Origin: Treponema sp.
GTDB taxonomy: Bacteria > Spirochaetota > Spirochaetia > Treponematales > Breznakiellaceae
DNA: 10,495 bases
Direction of reading: 5' to 3'
Assembly: GCA_031264475.1 (NCBI GenBank)
Contig: JAISEA010000011.1
Location: 1-10,495, forward strand
Positions 1 to 6,613 of this stretch are shown here, in pieces. The position numbers and the translations under genes are program-made. Position 1 is the stretch's first letter, and every line of letters starts with the position of its first letter. The notes beneath the pieces are model-generated. The model did not search any database. It was not told the origin of the DNA and saw only the letters and a list, made by a program, of their open reading frames with translations.

Positions 1-2
1 TT

Positions 3-392
3 GGAAATGAAACTTCCGATGTGGAATATTCTAATACCGCAATTGCCCGCGGCGGCATTTATTTAGTTAATAATCCATCATTATATTTAGATAATGAAAA
101 TAATAGCGTAACGTTATCCACAAAGCCAATATTTTCTGAAGAAATAGCATATAATTATTCATTTCGGTATCAAGTTTCAGTGAAAATGAATGACGAGCAG
201 TCATATAGTTACAGTGAAAATTCAAATGAATTAACATGGAATTTTTTCGCAATGAAAGATAGCCTTATTGAAGAGTATGGATTAAAAGGTGATTTACCAG
301 CGTTTGTTTCTTCATATTGTAAAATACAATATGGAAATTTAGTGTGGATTGTTGGCGTTGTAAACAGTGATGAATTTTATATCTCATTTTAA
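3..392 (+). CDS. Hypothetical protein, 5' end outside the window (AT-rich)
   Basis: The reading frame is open from the left edge to a TAA at 390-392 and gives about 129 residues. The first in-frame start-like codon is a GTG at 21, with no ribosome binding site before it, so the gene probably begins upstream of the window. The visible part is rich in Asn, Ser, Tyr and Glu, has no membrane segment and no Cys pair that would suggest metal binding, and ends in a hydrophobic beta-like stretch (residues LVWIVGVV near the C terminus). I do not recognise the family. The DNA is clearly more AT-rich than the genes to its right, which would fit horizontal acquisition or a fast-evolving accessory gene. 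It could be the tail of a larger secreted or beta-rich protein. Being a real coding end is fairly likely; its function is unknown. Confidence 0.5.
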   Translation, partial: GNETSDVEYSNTAIARGGIYLVNNPSLYLDNENNSVTLSTKPIFSEEIAYNYSFRYQVSVKMNDEQSYSYSENSNELTWNFFAMKDSLIEEYGLKGDLPAFVSSYCKIQYGNLVWIVGVVNSDEFYISF

Positions 393-439
393 ATAAAAAA
401 TAATAAAACAATGATGTACACCTCTGCTTTGCATAACAA

Positions 440-466
440 GGCTGTTTACACTCCGCCGCAACAGCC
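440..466. other. Hairpin in the spacer before rarA
   Basis: The 136-bp spacer between the left-edge ORF and rarA contains a perfect 7-bp inverted repeat, GGCTGTT at 440-446 and AACAGCC at 460-466, with a 13-nt loop. No T-run follows on either strand, so it does not look like a normal intrinsic terminator. It may be a regulatory stem or chance. Apart from this and the rarA promoter at 494-521, nothing else was seen in the spacer. Confidence 0.3.
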
Positions 467-493
467 AGATACCAAAAAAGTAAGCATAATCAC

Positions 494-521
494 TTGATAA
501 TCTCCTCGTTTTTTGTAAAAT
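494..521 (+). promoter_or_regulatory. Candidate sigma70-type promoter of rarA
   Basis: TTGATA at 494-499 (5 of 6 match to the -35 consensus) and TAAAAT at 516-521 (5 of 6 match to the -10) are separated by 16 nt. Seven nucleotides separate the -10 from the GTG start at 529, so the expected transcription start falls at or one base before the start codon. This would make the mRNA leaderless, which agrees with the absence of a Shine-Dalgarno sequence upstream of 529. Inferred from sequence only. Confidence 0.5.
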
Positions 522-528
522 AAGAATA

Positions 529-2775
529 GTGAACCTCTTTTCAACTTCAACAAAAACAAACGACAACCCCCTCGCGGACAGAATGAGACCCCAGACGCTT
601 GACGATGTGATAGGACAGGATCATATAGTCGGCAAAGGACGACTCTTGCGACGGGCTATACAGGCAGACAGACTCTCATCCGTCATATTCTACGGACCTC
701 CCGGAACCGGCAAAACAAGCCTCGCCCGCGTCATAGCCAACTCCACAAAGTCCGCGTTTGAAAGCCTCAACGCCGTACTCACCGGCGTCAAAGACATCCG
801 CGAAGCCATCGACCGCGCAGGCGAACGCAAAAACCTCTACGGCAAACGTACCATCCTCTTCGTCGACGAAGTCCACCGCTGGAACAAAGCGCAACAAGAC
901 GCCCTCCTCCCCTGGGTGGAAAACGGCGTTTTCATTCTCATCGGCGCTACAACCGAAAACCCCTTCTTTGAAGTCAACCGCGCCCTCGTCAGCCGTAGCA
1001 GAGTATTTCAACTCAAATCCCTCACCCCAGACGCTCTCTTGAAAACCGCAGAACACGCCATCTCAGATAAAGAACACGGCTACGGGAAATGGCGCGTCCA
1101 CTTCGCGGAAGGCGCTCTGGAACACCTCGTCAACATATCCGCTGGAGACGCCCGTAGCCTCCTCAACGCTCTCGAACTATCCATAGAAACAAGCCCCCAA
1201 CAATGGCCCCCACCCGAAGGCGTGGAGATTTACGTCTCAATGGAAGCCGCAGAAGAAAGCATTCAACGCAGGGCATTACTCTATGACAAAGACGGGGACT
1301 ATCACTTCGACTCCATAAGCGCATTCATCAAAAGCATCCGTGGAAGCGACCCTGACGCAGCCCTCTATTGGCTCGCTAAAATGGTACGCGCAGGCGAAGA
1401 CCCCGCATTCCTCTTTCGGCGAATGTTAATCCTAGCCAGCGAAGACGTAGGCTTGGCTGATCCCTACGCCGTGTGCGTCGTGTCAGCCTGCGCCCAAGCC
1501 TTTGAACGCATAGGCTTTCCCGAAGGTAACTTTCCCCTCGCCCACGCCTGCCTCTACCTCGCCACCGCGCCTAAATCCAATTCAGCCATGGCGTTCTTTG
1601 ACGCGCTCAAGGAAGTCGAACAAGAAGACGCGGAAGTACCCAATCACCTCAAAGACACAAACCGGGACAGCGAAAGCTTTGGACACGGAGACGGCTACAT
1701 ATACCCGCACGCATACCGCGAACATTGGGCGGCACAACAATACTTACCGTCTGCCTTACGCGGCAAAACCTTTTACACGCCGTCAAGCATAGGCTATGAA
1801 GGCAAGATTCGGGATGAAATCCTCCGCAAACGGGAGATTCAAGCCGCGGTTGTGCTCGGCGATACGCGGCACGAAGACATCCTCACATGGTCAGCCGCGG
1901 GCAAAGGACGGGAAGGCTGGCTCAAAAGGCTCTCTGCCGGACACAGCGCCTTACTATCACGCGACAGAGACGCGATATTGGGAAAGTGTACGATAACGCG
2001 GCACAGCAGGATATTTCTGCCCAACGCGGACGGCGGGTTGCTGTTGTGGGAAAGCTTGCGCCGCGCCCCTGAAGGCTTGACCGCGGCTGTGGTAAAAAAC
2101 GATACCGCGAAAGACGCGCTATTACGGTTTTGGGAGAACGGCGCGGACGTGGATGAAATGGAAAAGCCGTTCATAGCGACAGGCGGTATTCCCACAGTGG
2201 AAAAGGCTGAAAAGTACTTTGGTTGCGTTGAATTTGACTATATCCTGAGCCATGAACCATTCAGACGCGGTGAAAACCCTTTAGAATTCGCCTCGGACTG
2301 CGGCAAACTCCTCGCAAAAGACGGCGTCCTCGTGATTCTTGCGTCTCCACCGGCTGACGGTGGGAAAATCTCCCATGTTTTAGCTGACTGTGTACACAAT
2401 GACGTACGCGCCGCTTCAACCGAGCCTCGTGTTTCGCCTCTGCTTTTGGATAGATTACGCAAGGCGGAAGCGGAATTCTTTCAAAATGCAGTGACCAGAT
2501 CGATATGGAACCGAGCCGACATTGAAAAAAGTTTTACGAGCGCGGGTTTTTCCTTTGAGATAACGGAAATTGCGCAAAAAGAGGAACGGATTCTTCTCCA
2601 GCGGGATGTTGACGGCTGGTTCAGTGAAAAATCGCCGTGGGGAACGTTCATGGCGGACGCTCTGGGCATGGATGACTACGTGTTTTTAAGGAAAACTCTA
2701 TCAGAGCGGGCAAAGCGTGGGGCTGTTGATTGGGAATGGAAGAGTCTTTTGATTCGGGCGGAGGCGTGCGCATAG
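529..2775 (+). CDS. rarA: Replication-associated recombination ATPase RarA (MgsA) fused to a methyltransferase-like C-terminal domain
   Basis: RarA/MgsA is a clamp-loader-like AAA+ ATPase acting at stalled replication forks and single-strand DNA ends. Visible motifs: the RarA opening PLADRMRP (14-21), Walker A GPPGTGKT (56-63), Walker B ILFVDEVH (109-116), sensor 1 GATTENP (139-145), an SRSR arginine-finger region (155-158) and sensor 2 GDARS (206-210). The MgsA tetramerisation region follows (about 275-440), with [22 protein letters not shown] and the late [15 protein letters not shown] stretch. Ordinary RarA ends near residue 440. Here about 300 more residues follow, including [10 protein letters not shown] (569-578) and [16 protein letters not shown] (593-608), which resemble the mid and late strands of a class I SAM-dependent methyltransferase fold; no clear glycine-rich SAM loop is seen. 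Long RarA proteins with an uncharacterised C-terminal extension are known, so the fusion itself is not new. The GTG start gives the usual N-terminal length; no Shine-Dalgarno is visible. G/C skew switches near the domain junction. Confidence 0.93.
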   Translation: MNLFSTSTKTNDNPLADRMRPQTLDDVIGQDHIVGKGRLLRRAIQADRLSSVIFYGPPGTGKTSLARVIANSTKSAFESLNAVLTGVKDIREAIDRAGERKNLYGKRTILFVDEVHRWNKAQQDALLPWVENGVFILIGATTENPFFEVNRALVSRSRVFQLKSLTPDALLKTAEHAISDKEHGYGKWRVHFAEGALEHLVNISAGDARSLLNALELSIETSPQQWPPPEGVEIYVSMEAAEESIQRRALLYDKDGDYHFDSISAFIKSIRGSDPDAALYWLAKMVRAGEDPAFLFRRMLILASEDVGLADPYAVCVVSACAQAFERIGFPEGNFPLAHACLYLATAPKSNSAMAFFDALKEVEQEDAEVPNHLKDTNRDSESFGHGDGYIYPHAYREHWAAQQYLPSALRGKTFYTPSSIGYEGKIRDEILRKREIQAAVVLGDTRHEDILTWSAAGKGREGWLKRLSAGHSALLSRDRDAILGKCTITRHSRIFLPNADGGLLLWESLRRAPEGLTAAVVKNDTAKDALLRFWENGADVDEMEKPFIATGGIPTVEKAEKYFGCVEFDYILSHEPFRRGENPLEFASDCGKLLAKDGVLVILASPPADGGKISHVLADCVHNDVRAASTEPRVSPLLLDRLRKAEAEFFQNAVTRSIWNRADIEKSFTSAGFSFEITEIAQKEERILLQRDVDGWFSEKSPWGTFMADALGMDDYVFLRKTLSERAKRGAVDWEWKSLLIRAEACA

Positions 2776-2794
2776 CGGCTACATCTTGGAGAGC

Positions 2795-2823
2795 TTGTCT
2801 ATCGTTGTATTATGGTATATGAT
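2795..2823 (+). promoter_or_regulatory. Candidate promoter of the traB-family gene
   Basis: TTGTCT at 2795-2800 (4 of 6 match) and TATGAT at 2818-2823 (5 of 6 match) are separated by 17 nt. Seven nucleotides lie between the -10 and the ATG at 2831, the same distance as at rarA, so transcription would start at the ATG itself. If real, the alternative in-frame starts at 2786, 2819 and 2822 lie before the transcription start and cannot be used from this promoter. Readthrough from rarA, which ends 55 bp upstream, remains possible. Confidence 0.45.
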
Positions 2824-2830
2824 GAATGGC

Positions 2831-4012
2831 ATGAGTGAAACAAGAACGACGCTTTTTTTGCAAGGCAGGGAGATAATCCTCATTGGAACCGCGCACGTCT
2901 CGCAAGAGAGTGTTGATGAAGTAACGCAGGCTATCAAGGAAGAGAAGCCGGACATGGTTTGCATTGAATTAGACGAAAGCAGACACAGAGCAATGACCGA
3001 AAAGGACAAATGGGAAAAGCTTGATGTCACGAAGGTTTTAAAGGAAGGCAGGGGGTTTCTTCTCATCGCGAATCTGGTGATGGCTGGTTTCCAACGGCGC
3101 ATGGGGCAAAGCCTTGGTGTTCGTCCGGGGGACGAAATGAGAGCCGCGGTTGAGACGGCGCGGGAACTCGGAATACCTTTTGCGCTATGCGACCGTGAGA
3201 TTAACGTAACGCTCCGCAGGGCTTGGGCGAATTGCGGCTTTTGGAACAAGATGAAACTGCTCTCATCTCTTCTTGCCAGTGCGTTTACCACGGAAAAGAT
3301 AAGCACGGAAGAGATCGAGGAACTCAAGAATCAGAGTGAACTTGATGGAATGATGAAGGAACTAGCGAAGTACCTTCCGCCTGTCAAGGCGACTCTCATT
3401 GATGAGAGGGATTATTATCTTGCGTCAAAGATATGGTCATCAGGGGGCGAGGGGGTCAAGCGGGTGGCGATAGTAGGTGCGGGGCATATCAGGGGCATAC
3501 AAACTCAGCTTGAAAGAATAGCGGCTGGTCAAGAAGGAGTGGATGTTGCAAGTCTAAACGTCATTCCTCCGAAAGGTCTCTGGTCAAAGATAGCGCCCTT
3601 GCTTATCCCGGCTGTCATATTGGGGCTTATCGTGGTTGGTTTCTTTCAGGTGGGGTTCCAGCAGAGTGTGTCGATGCTTGGCAGGTGGCTTCTTTTGAAC
3701 GGTTCTCTTGCGGCTTTGGGCGCGCTCATAGCGATGGGGCATCCACTATCGATACTCGCGTCTTTTCTTTGTGCGCCGATTGGCACGCTTAGTCCTGTGC
3801 TTAGCGTGGGGTTTTTCTCAGGGATGACTGAAGCGTGGATAAGACCGCCTCGTGTATCAGATACGGAAGCCATTTACGGCGATGCGTCCAGCGTCAAGGG
3901 GTTTTACCGCAACCGCATTCTCAAAGCGCTTCTTGTTTTTCTCTTATCATCTATTGGCGGTGCGATAGGCAACTTCATATCAATACCGGCGTTGGCTGGC
4001 TCTCTATTCTGA
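2831..4012 (+). CDS. TraB/PrgY-family membrane protein (Tiki/EreA/ChaN-like fold)
   Basis: The N-terminal 250 residues carry the family hallmarks: GTAH (19-22), the acidic-basic motif IELDESR (45-51), DREI (121-124), DERDYYLA (191-198) and GAGH (216-219). These belong to the TraB/PrgY group, related in fold to the Tiki metalloprotease and erythromycin-esterase proteins. PrgY in Enterococcus limits sex-pheromone activity; in other bacteria the role is unknown, so no substrate is assigned. The last 140 residues form about four hydrophobic segments (approximately 252-275, 283-304, 306-330 and 363-388), giving a membrane-anchored protein with a large soluble N-terminal domain. The frame is open from a TTG at 2786. 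I prefer the ATG at 2831 because the family homology begins just after it (TTLFLQGREIILIGTAH) and the candidate promoter ends immediately upstream. It follows rarA by 55 bp. The stop codon is immediately followed by a hairpin at 4013. Confidence 0.88.
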   Translation: MSETRTTLFLQGREIILIGTAHVSQESVDEVTQAIKEEKPDMVCIELDESRHRAMTEKDKWEKLDVTKVLKEGRGFLLIANLVMAGFQRRMGQSLGVRPGDEMRAAVETARELGIPFALCDREINVTLRRAWANCGFWNKMKLLSSLLASAFTTEKISTEEIEELKNQSELDGMMKELAKYLPPVKATLIDERDYYLASKIWSSGGEGVKRVAIVGAGHIRGIQTQLERIAAGQEGVDVASLNVIPPKGLWSKIAPLLIPAVILGLIVVGFFQVGFQQSVSMLGRWLLLNGSLAALGALIAMGHPLSILASFLCAPIGTLSPVLSVGFFSGMTEAWIRPPRVSDTEAIYGDASSVKGFYRNRILKALLVFLLSSIGGAIGNFISIPALAGSLF

Positions 4013-4037
4013 CAGCCTAAGGCTGTTTAAATACTTC
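4013..4037 (+). terminator. Stop-adjacent hairpin plus TTTAAATACTTC (weak terminator or repeat-element end)
   Basis: CAGCC-TAA-GGCTG (4013-4025) forms a 5-bp GC-rich stem with a 3-nt loop, starting at the first base after the traB-family TGA, followed by TTTAAATACTTC (4026-4037). It could end traB transcription, though the stem is short and the U-tract is interrupted. The same architecture with different stem bases occurs three times at 6474-6638, away from any + strand gene end, so it may primarily be the left end of repeat module A. Confidence 0.45.
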
Positions 4038-4115
4038 GCATGGGGTGTTGTATGAAAGGGTGCGCCGCTTCCACTGACATGACGGTTGCGCTTGTAAACA
4101 AGCGGAACCTGCGCG
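4023..4115 (+). repeat. Dispersed repeat module A, locus 1
   Basis: This stretch matches the two tandem copies at 6502-6725 over about 93 bp. Shared blocks are TTTAAATACTTC, TGTTGT, GAAAGGGTGCGCCGCT, a TGACGGTT block and AGCGGAACCT. It ends in an internal hairpin at 4084-4109: GGTT/AACC flanking CGCTTG-TAAA-CAAGCG with one internal mismatch. No conserved reading frame exists across the copies, so it is treated as non-coding. Reverse orientation has not been excluded as the functional strand. Confidence 0.75.
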
Positions 4116-4169
4116 TTATTAGGAAGCGCAAGGCAGGTGGCATAAGCAAGGCAGTCGTCATAAGTATGA

Positions 4170-4295
4170 GGGGGGCGCGGTTTTCCCTAAACGAGGATGG
4201 CACACAGACGCCCATGTGGTGCGCCCCCCGGTCTACAGCCCCGCTTGCGCGGGTCTTCCGCCACCCCCCAACCCGCACAGCGTGTTAGACGCGCC
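4170..4295 (+). repeat. Dispersed repeat module B, locus 1
   Basis: A 126-bp stretch homologous to 6788-6908. Its first half is bounded by a perfect 9-bp inverted repeat, GGGGGGCGC at 4170-4178 and GCGCCCCCC at 4221-4229. I count roughly 51 of 59 identical positions against locus 2 in that part. The second half shares GTCTTCCGCCACCCCCC and has its own small stem CCCGC-TTGC-GCGGG near 4240-4253. Between modules A and B lie about 54 bp unlike the spacer at the second locus. The last 14 bases (4282-4295) match the end of the locus 2 copy in inverted orientation. Confidence 0.72.
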
Positions 4296-4306
4296 CTTTG
4301 ACATTA

Positions 4307-4831
4307 CTCCCATTCAATATAGCATACCCCCCGTTCAACATAGCATACCCTCTATTCAACATAGCATACCCTCCGTTCAACTTGGAATTGCCCCCTTTTG
4401 ACTTGGAATTGCCCCCTGCCGAGTCAGAATTGCCCCCTGCCGAGTCAGAATTGCCCCCTTCCGAGTCGGAATTGCCCCCTTCCGAGTCGGAATTGCCCCC
4501 TTCCGAGTCAGAATTGCCCCCTTCCGAGTCAGAATTGCCCACATTTAGGTTGGAATTGCCCCCTGTCGGGTTGGATTTGCCCCCTTCCGAGTCAGAATTG
4601 CCCCCTGCTGGGTTGGATTTGCCCCCTTCCGAGTCAGATTTGCCCCCTTCCGAGTCGGAATTGCCCCCTTCCGAGTCGGAATTGCCCCCTTCCGAGTCGG
4701 AATTGCCCCCTTCCGAGTCGGAATTGCCCCCTGCCGAGTCGGAATTGCCCCCTGCCGAGTCGGAATTGCCCCCTGCGGAGTCAGAAAAGCCCCCTGCCGA
4801 CCTGAAAAAATGCCCGTTCAATCCAAACGGA
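4307..4831. repeat. Tandem array of 25 units of 21 bp, open in a frame on both strands
   Basis: Twenty-five consecutive 21-bp units lie in perfect register. On the + strand they encode heptads moving from PPFNIAY-type (units 1-3) through PPFNLEL-type (4-5) to [14 protein letters not shown] (most of 6-22), with variants [14 protein letters not shown] and PPAGLDL in the middle, and decaying to PPADLKK and CPFNPNG at the right end. On the - strand the same units read GGNSDSE, with GGYAMLN-type units at the far end. Both frames can start only at TTG (4298 on +, 4842 on -) without a Shine-Dalgarno or promoter. Because 21 is a multiple of 3, openness is automatic once one unit lacks stops, so it is weak evidence of coding. 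No signal peptide or anchor is present. It lies in the convergent spacer between the traB-family gene and rnpB. The 72 bp to its right (4859-4930) show nothing recognisable. Confidence 0.92.
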
Positions 4832-4930
4832 ACTGCCGCCAAGTTATTGACAGCTTGAGAAAAAGAATACTGCTACCTTTTAGACTAAGGCGGGGATAAA
4901 AAATATACGGAAGGAAGAACAGGTAAAAAA

Positions 4931-5318
4931 GGCGATGAACCATAAGCCGGGTTCTGTAACGCTCCGAAGAACGCCAGACCGCCATCTATCTAACCGCGAT
5001 CTTCGCAGACCGCGTCTTCGCAGTTTACCCGCGGCTGAACGGGCAGTTCATATATACGCCGCTGTTTAACTTTGCTCCTGACGAGGCTTGCCTCGCCGGG
5101 TTTGTTGCCAAACCCGCGGTGCGCTCTTACCGCACCATTTCACCCTTACCCGTCTAATGAAAACCAATAGGCGGGCGGTTTACTTTCTGTTGCGCTTGCT
5201 GTCGAGGGTCACGCCCCCGCCCGGGAGTTACCCGGCGTCATGCCCTATGGAGCCCGGACTTTCCTCGGCGCACATGAGCGAAAACGCCCTTCACGCCGCG
5301 GCGGTCTGGTTCATCGCC
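4931..5318 (-). ncRNA. rnpB: RNase P RNA (bacterial class A)
   Basis: This is the catalytic RNA that removes 5' leaders from precursor tRNAs, acting with the RnpA protein. Read on the - strand, the ends pair perfectly over 11 bp (5318-5308 with 4941-4931), giving helix P1 and fixing a length near 388 nt. Universally conserved blocks are visible: GAGGAAAGTCCGGGCTCC at 5266-5249 (P4 left half and CR-I), the GGTAAGAGCGCACCG block near 5140-5120, a GGAGCAAA block, and ACAGAACCCGGCTTAT at 4958-4943 (P4 right half). GGGTAAA at 5030-5024 matches the segment that contacts the tRNA 3' CCA in class A RNAs. The RNA begins 16 nt after the DUF362 stop codon. A GATAAT at 5332-5327 is a candidate -10, overlapping that gene's stop, but no good -35 is seen. 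Directly after P1 is a run of six T (4930-4925), a plausible termination point. Confidence 0.97.
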
Positions 5319-5334
5319 ATACTATCATTATCGA

Positions 5335-6459
5335 CTATTTTATGATGATCATTTCATAATCGCTCGAACCAAGCCCGATCTTTTCCCCGTGGCTTATCTG
5401 TAAGGTCCAATCGGTCGTAGGGTGAATATCGGTGAAATGATCCCTCTCACCGTTTTTATCCTTATGGGAATGTTCCCGTTCAGATAAAACCGTATGTGCG
5501 ATAGCAGGAGCCGCGTTCACCGCGTCAATGCACGCCTTGTCCAGACTAACAGGATCGAATCCTGCAAATATTCCGATGTCTGGCACGATAGCCGCGTCGT
5601 TTTCCCCATGACAATCGCAATAGGGCGACACTTGGTTTACGATGTTGATGTGAAAATTGGGTCGCCCGTCAACTACAGCCATCGCATATTCGGCGATTTT
5701 ACTGCCGAGCATAGATGATGTTGACTCGGTGGTATTTGAAATCGCGTCAAAATTACACGCCCCAATGCACCGCCCACAACCTACGCAAAGGTCATGGTTG
5801 ATAACAGCCTTCTTGTCAGCGCCGAAACTGATGGCGTTCTGGTTGCAATACTTGGCGCAGACCCTACACCCCCGACACAGAGGCGGATTGACCTTGGGCT
5901 TGCCGTCGTTGTGCATGAGCATCTTTCCTGCCCTGCTTCCGCAACCCATGCCCAGATTCTTGATCGCCCCGCCGAAGCCCGCGCCTTCATGTCCTTTGAA
6001 GTGATTGAGGGAAATAATGATGTCCGCGTCCATTATCGCGCGCCCGATCTTCGCGGTCTTGCAATAAACGCCGTTTCGTACAGGTACTTCAACGTCGTCC
6101 AAGCCCTTCAAGCCGTCCGCGATGATGTTCTGACACCCGGTCGCCAGGGGGAAATAACCGTTTTCATTCGCCGCATCCAAATGAACGAGCGCGTTGTTCC
6201 GTCTGCCCACGTAGAGTGTGTTGCAATCCGTCAAAAACGGCTTGCCTCCCATAGACTTGATCTTGTCAACGACGACTTTAGCCCAATTCGGGCGCAAAAA
6301 CGCCAAGTTACCGGGTTCGCCAAAGTGTATCTTAACGGCTGTGAACTTGCCGTCAAAATCAATCTGCCAAATACCCGCCGCCATAATAAGTCTGTCCAAT
6401 TTCGCAAGGAGAGTGTCCCCTATCTTGCACCGTAAATCGGTAAAATAAACCTTACTCAT
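5335..6459 (-). CDS. DUF362-family protein with two [4Fe-4S] ferredoxin motifs
   Basis: This is a 374-residue cytoplasmic protein with the DUF362 pattern: an N-terminal half including KIHFGEPGN (43-51), the LNHFKGHEGAGFGGAIKNLGMG block (151-172), then two ferredoxin-type cysteine motifs, CRGCRVCAKYC (195-205) and CVGCGRCIGAC (225-235), each with the CxxCxxCxxxC spacing that binds a [4Fe-4S] cluster. A C-terminal DUF362 section follows. The family is widespread in anaerobes; the iron-sulfur clusters imply electron transfer, but the substrate is not established. Although the frame opens further upstream (to 6591), the ATG at 6459 is chosen because a GAGAGAGG ribosome binding site lies 5 nt before it and homology begins there; the upstream extension is translated repeat DNA. 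rnpB begins 16 nt downstream. No signal peptide or membrane segment is seen. Confidence 0.9.
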   Translation of the reverse strand: MSKVYFTDLRCKIGDTLLAKLDRLIMAAGIWQIDFDGKFTAVKIHFGEPGNLAFLRPNWAKVVVDKIKSMGGKPFLTDCNTLYVGRRNNALVHLDAANENGYFPLATGCQNIIADGLKGLDDVEVPVRNGVYCKTAKIGRAIMDADIIISLNHFKGHEGAGFGGAIKNLGMGCGSRAGKMLMHNDGKPKVNPPLCRGCRVCAKYCNQNAISFGADKKAVINHDLCVGCGRCIGACNFDAISNTTESTSSMLGSKIAEYAMAVVDGRPNFHINIVNQVSPYCDCHGENDAAIVPDIGIFAGFDPVSLDKACIDAVNAAPAIAHTVLSEREHSHKDKNGERDHFTDIHPTTDWTLQISHGEKIGLGSSDYEMIIIK

Positions 6460-6464
6460 GTCTA

Positions 6465-6472
6465 CCTCTCTC
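6465..6472 (-). promoter_or_regulatory. Ribosome binding site deciding the DUF362 start
   Basis: GAGAGAGG on the - strand lies 5 nt before the ATG at 6459. It rules against the longer frame beginning at 6591, which would run through repeat DNA. It also shows that leadered, Shine-Dalgarno translation coexists with the leaderless-type promoters elsewhere in the window. Confidence 0.7.
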
Positions 6473-6473
6473 A

Positions 6474-6498
6474 CAGGCACAGCCTGTTTAAATACTTC
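6474..6498 (+). repeat. Isolated hairpin plus TTTAAATACTTC upstream of the DUF362 gene
   Basis: CAGGC-ACA-GCCTG (6474-6486) is a perfect 5-bp stem with a 3-nt loop, followed by TTTAAATACTTC (6487-6498). It has the same layout as 4013-4037 and as the left end of each module A copy, but the stem bases differ. It lies just 1 nt upstream of the DUF362 ribosome binding site, so on the - strand it would be part of that gene's 5' leader or promoter region. Confidence 0.65.
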
Positions 6499-6501
6499 AC
6501 A

Positions 6502-6613
6502 CACCCGAAGGGTGTTTAAATACTTCTTAATGGTTGTTGTCCGAAAGGGGGACCCGCTGACCCCGTCCTGACGGTTACGCTTGCCTTGCAAGCGGAACCT
6601 ACGCGGTGTCTGA
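6502..6613 (+). repeat. Repeat module A, locus 2, tandem copy 1
   Basis: This is the first of two head-to-tail 112-bp copies. It begins with the hairpin CACCC-GAA-GGGTG (6502-6514) and TTTAAATACTTC (6515-6526), and contains the longer hairpin at 6573-6599: GGTT/AACC flanking CGCTTGC-CTT-GCAAGCG with one internal mismatch. It ends in the palindromic GGTGTC-T-GACACC, which overlaps the start of the next copy. It differs from copy 2 at about seven positions, three of them being the inverted loop. Confidence 0.85.

Noticed and set aside
440..466. Terminator for the left-edge ORF
   Set aside because: The stem is perfect but no T-run follows on either strand; kept only as a generic hairpin.
676..1056. 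Long frame on - inside rarA (and + frames at 758-1042 and 1598-1996)
   Set aside because: These are shadows of the rarA coding frame, with biased composition and no start signals.
4040..4288. Open frame on +, and a matching one on - (4027-4278), at the first repeat locus
   Set aside because: It runs through modules A and B. The peptide similarity to 6718-7059 (RGARFS and PMWCAP) is explained by DNA repeat identity, the frames diverge in the second half, and there is no ribosome binding site.
4307..4831. CRISPR array
   Set aside because: The 21-bp units are contiguous with no unique spacers, no cas genes are nearby, and the units code in register. It is a minisatellite.
4847..4852. TTGACA as a + strand -35 box
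   Set aside because: No acceptable -10 lies 16-18 nt downstream and no gene follows on that strand.
5024..5030. RNase P RNA lacking the GGU that contacts tRNA CCA
   Set aside because: On first look the P15/P16 region seemed to lack it, but GGGTAAA at 5030-5024 aligns with the CCA-contacting segment of E. coli RNase P RNA, so the motif is present.
5794..6435. 213-codon frame on + opposite the DUF362 gene
   Set aside because: It is antisense to a clearly conserved iron-sulfur protein and has no ribosome binding site or recognisable domain.
6530..6571. 13-codon ORF (MVVVRKGDPLTPS) in module A, repeated at 6642-6683
   Set aside because: The equivalent frame at locus 1 is interrupted by a TGA, and there is no ribosome binding site, so it is not conserved as coding.
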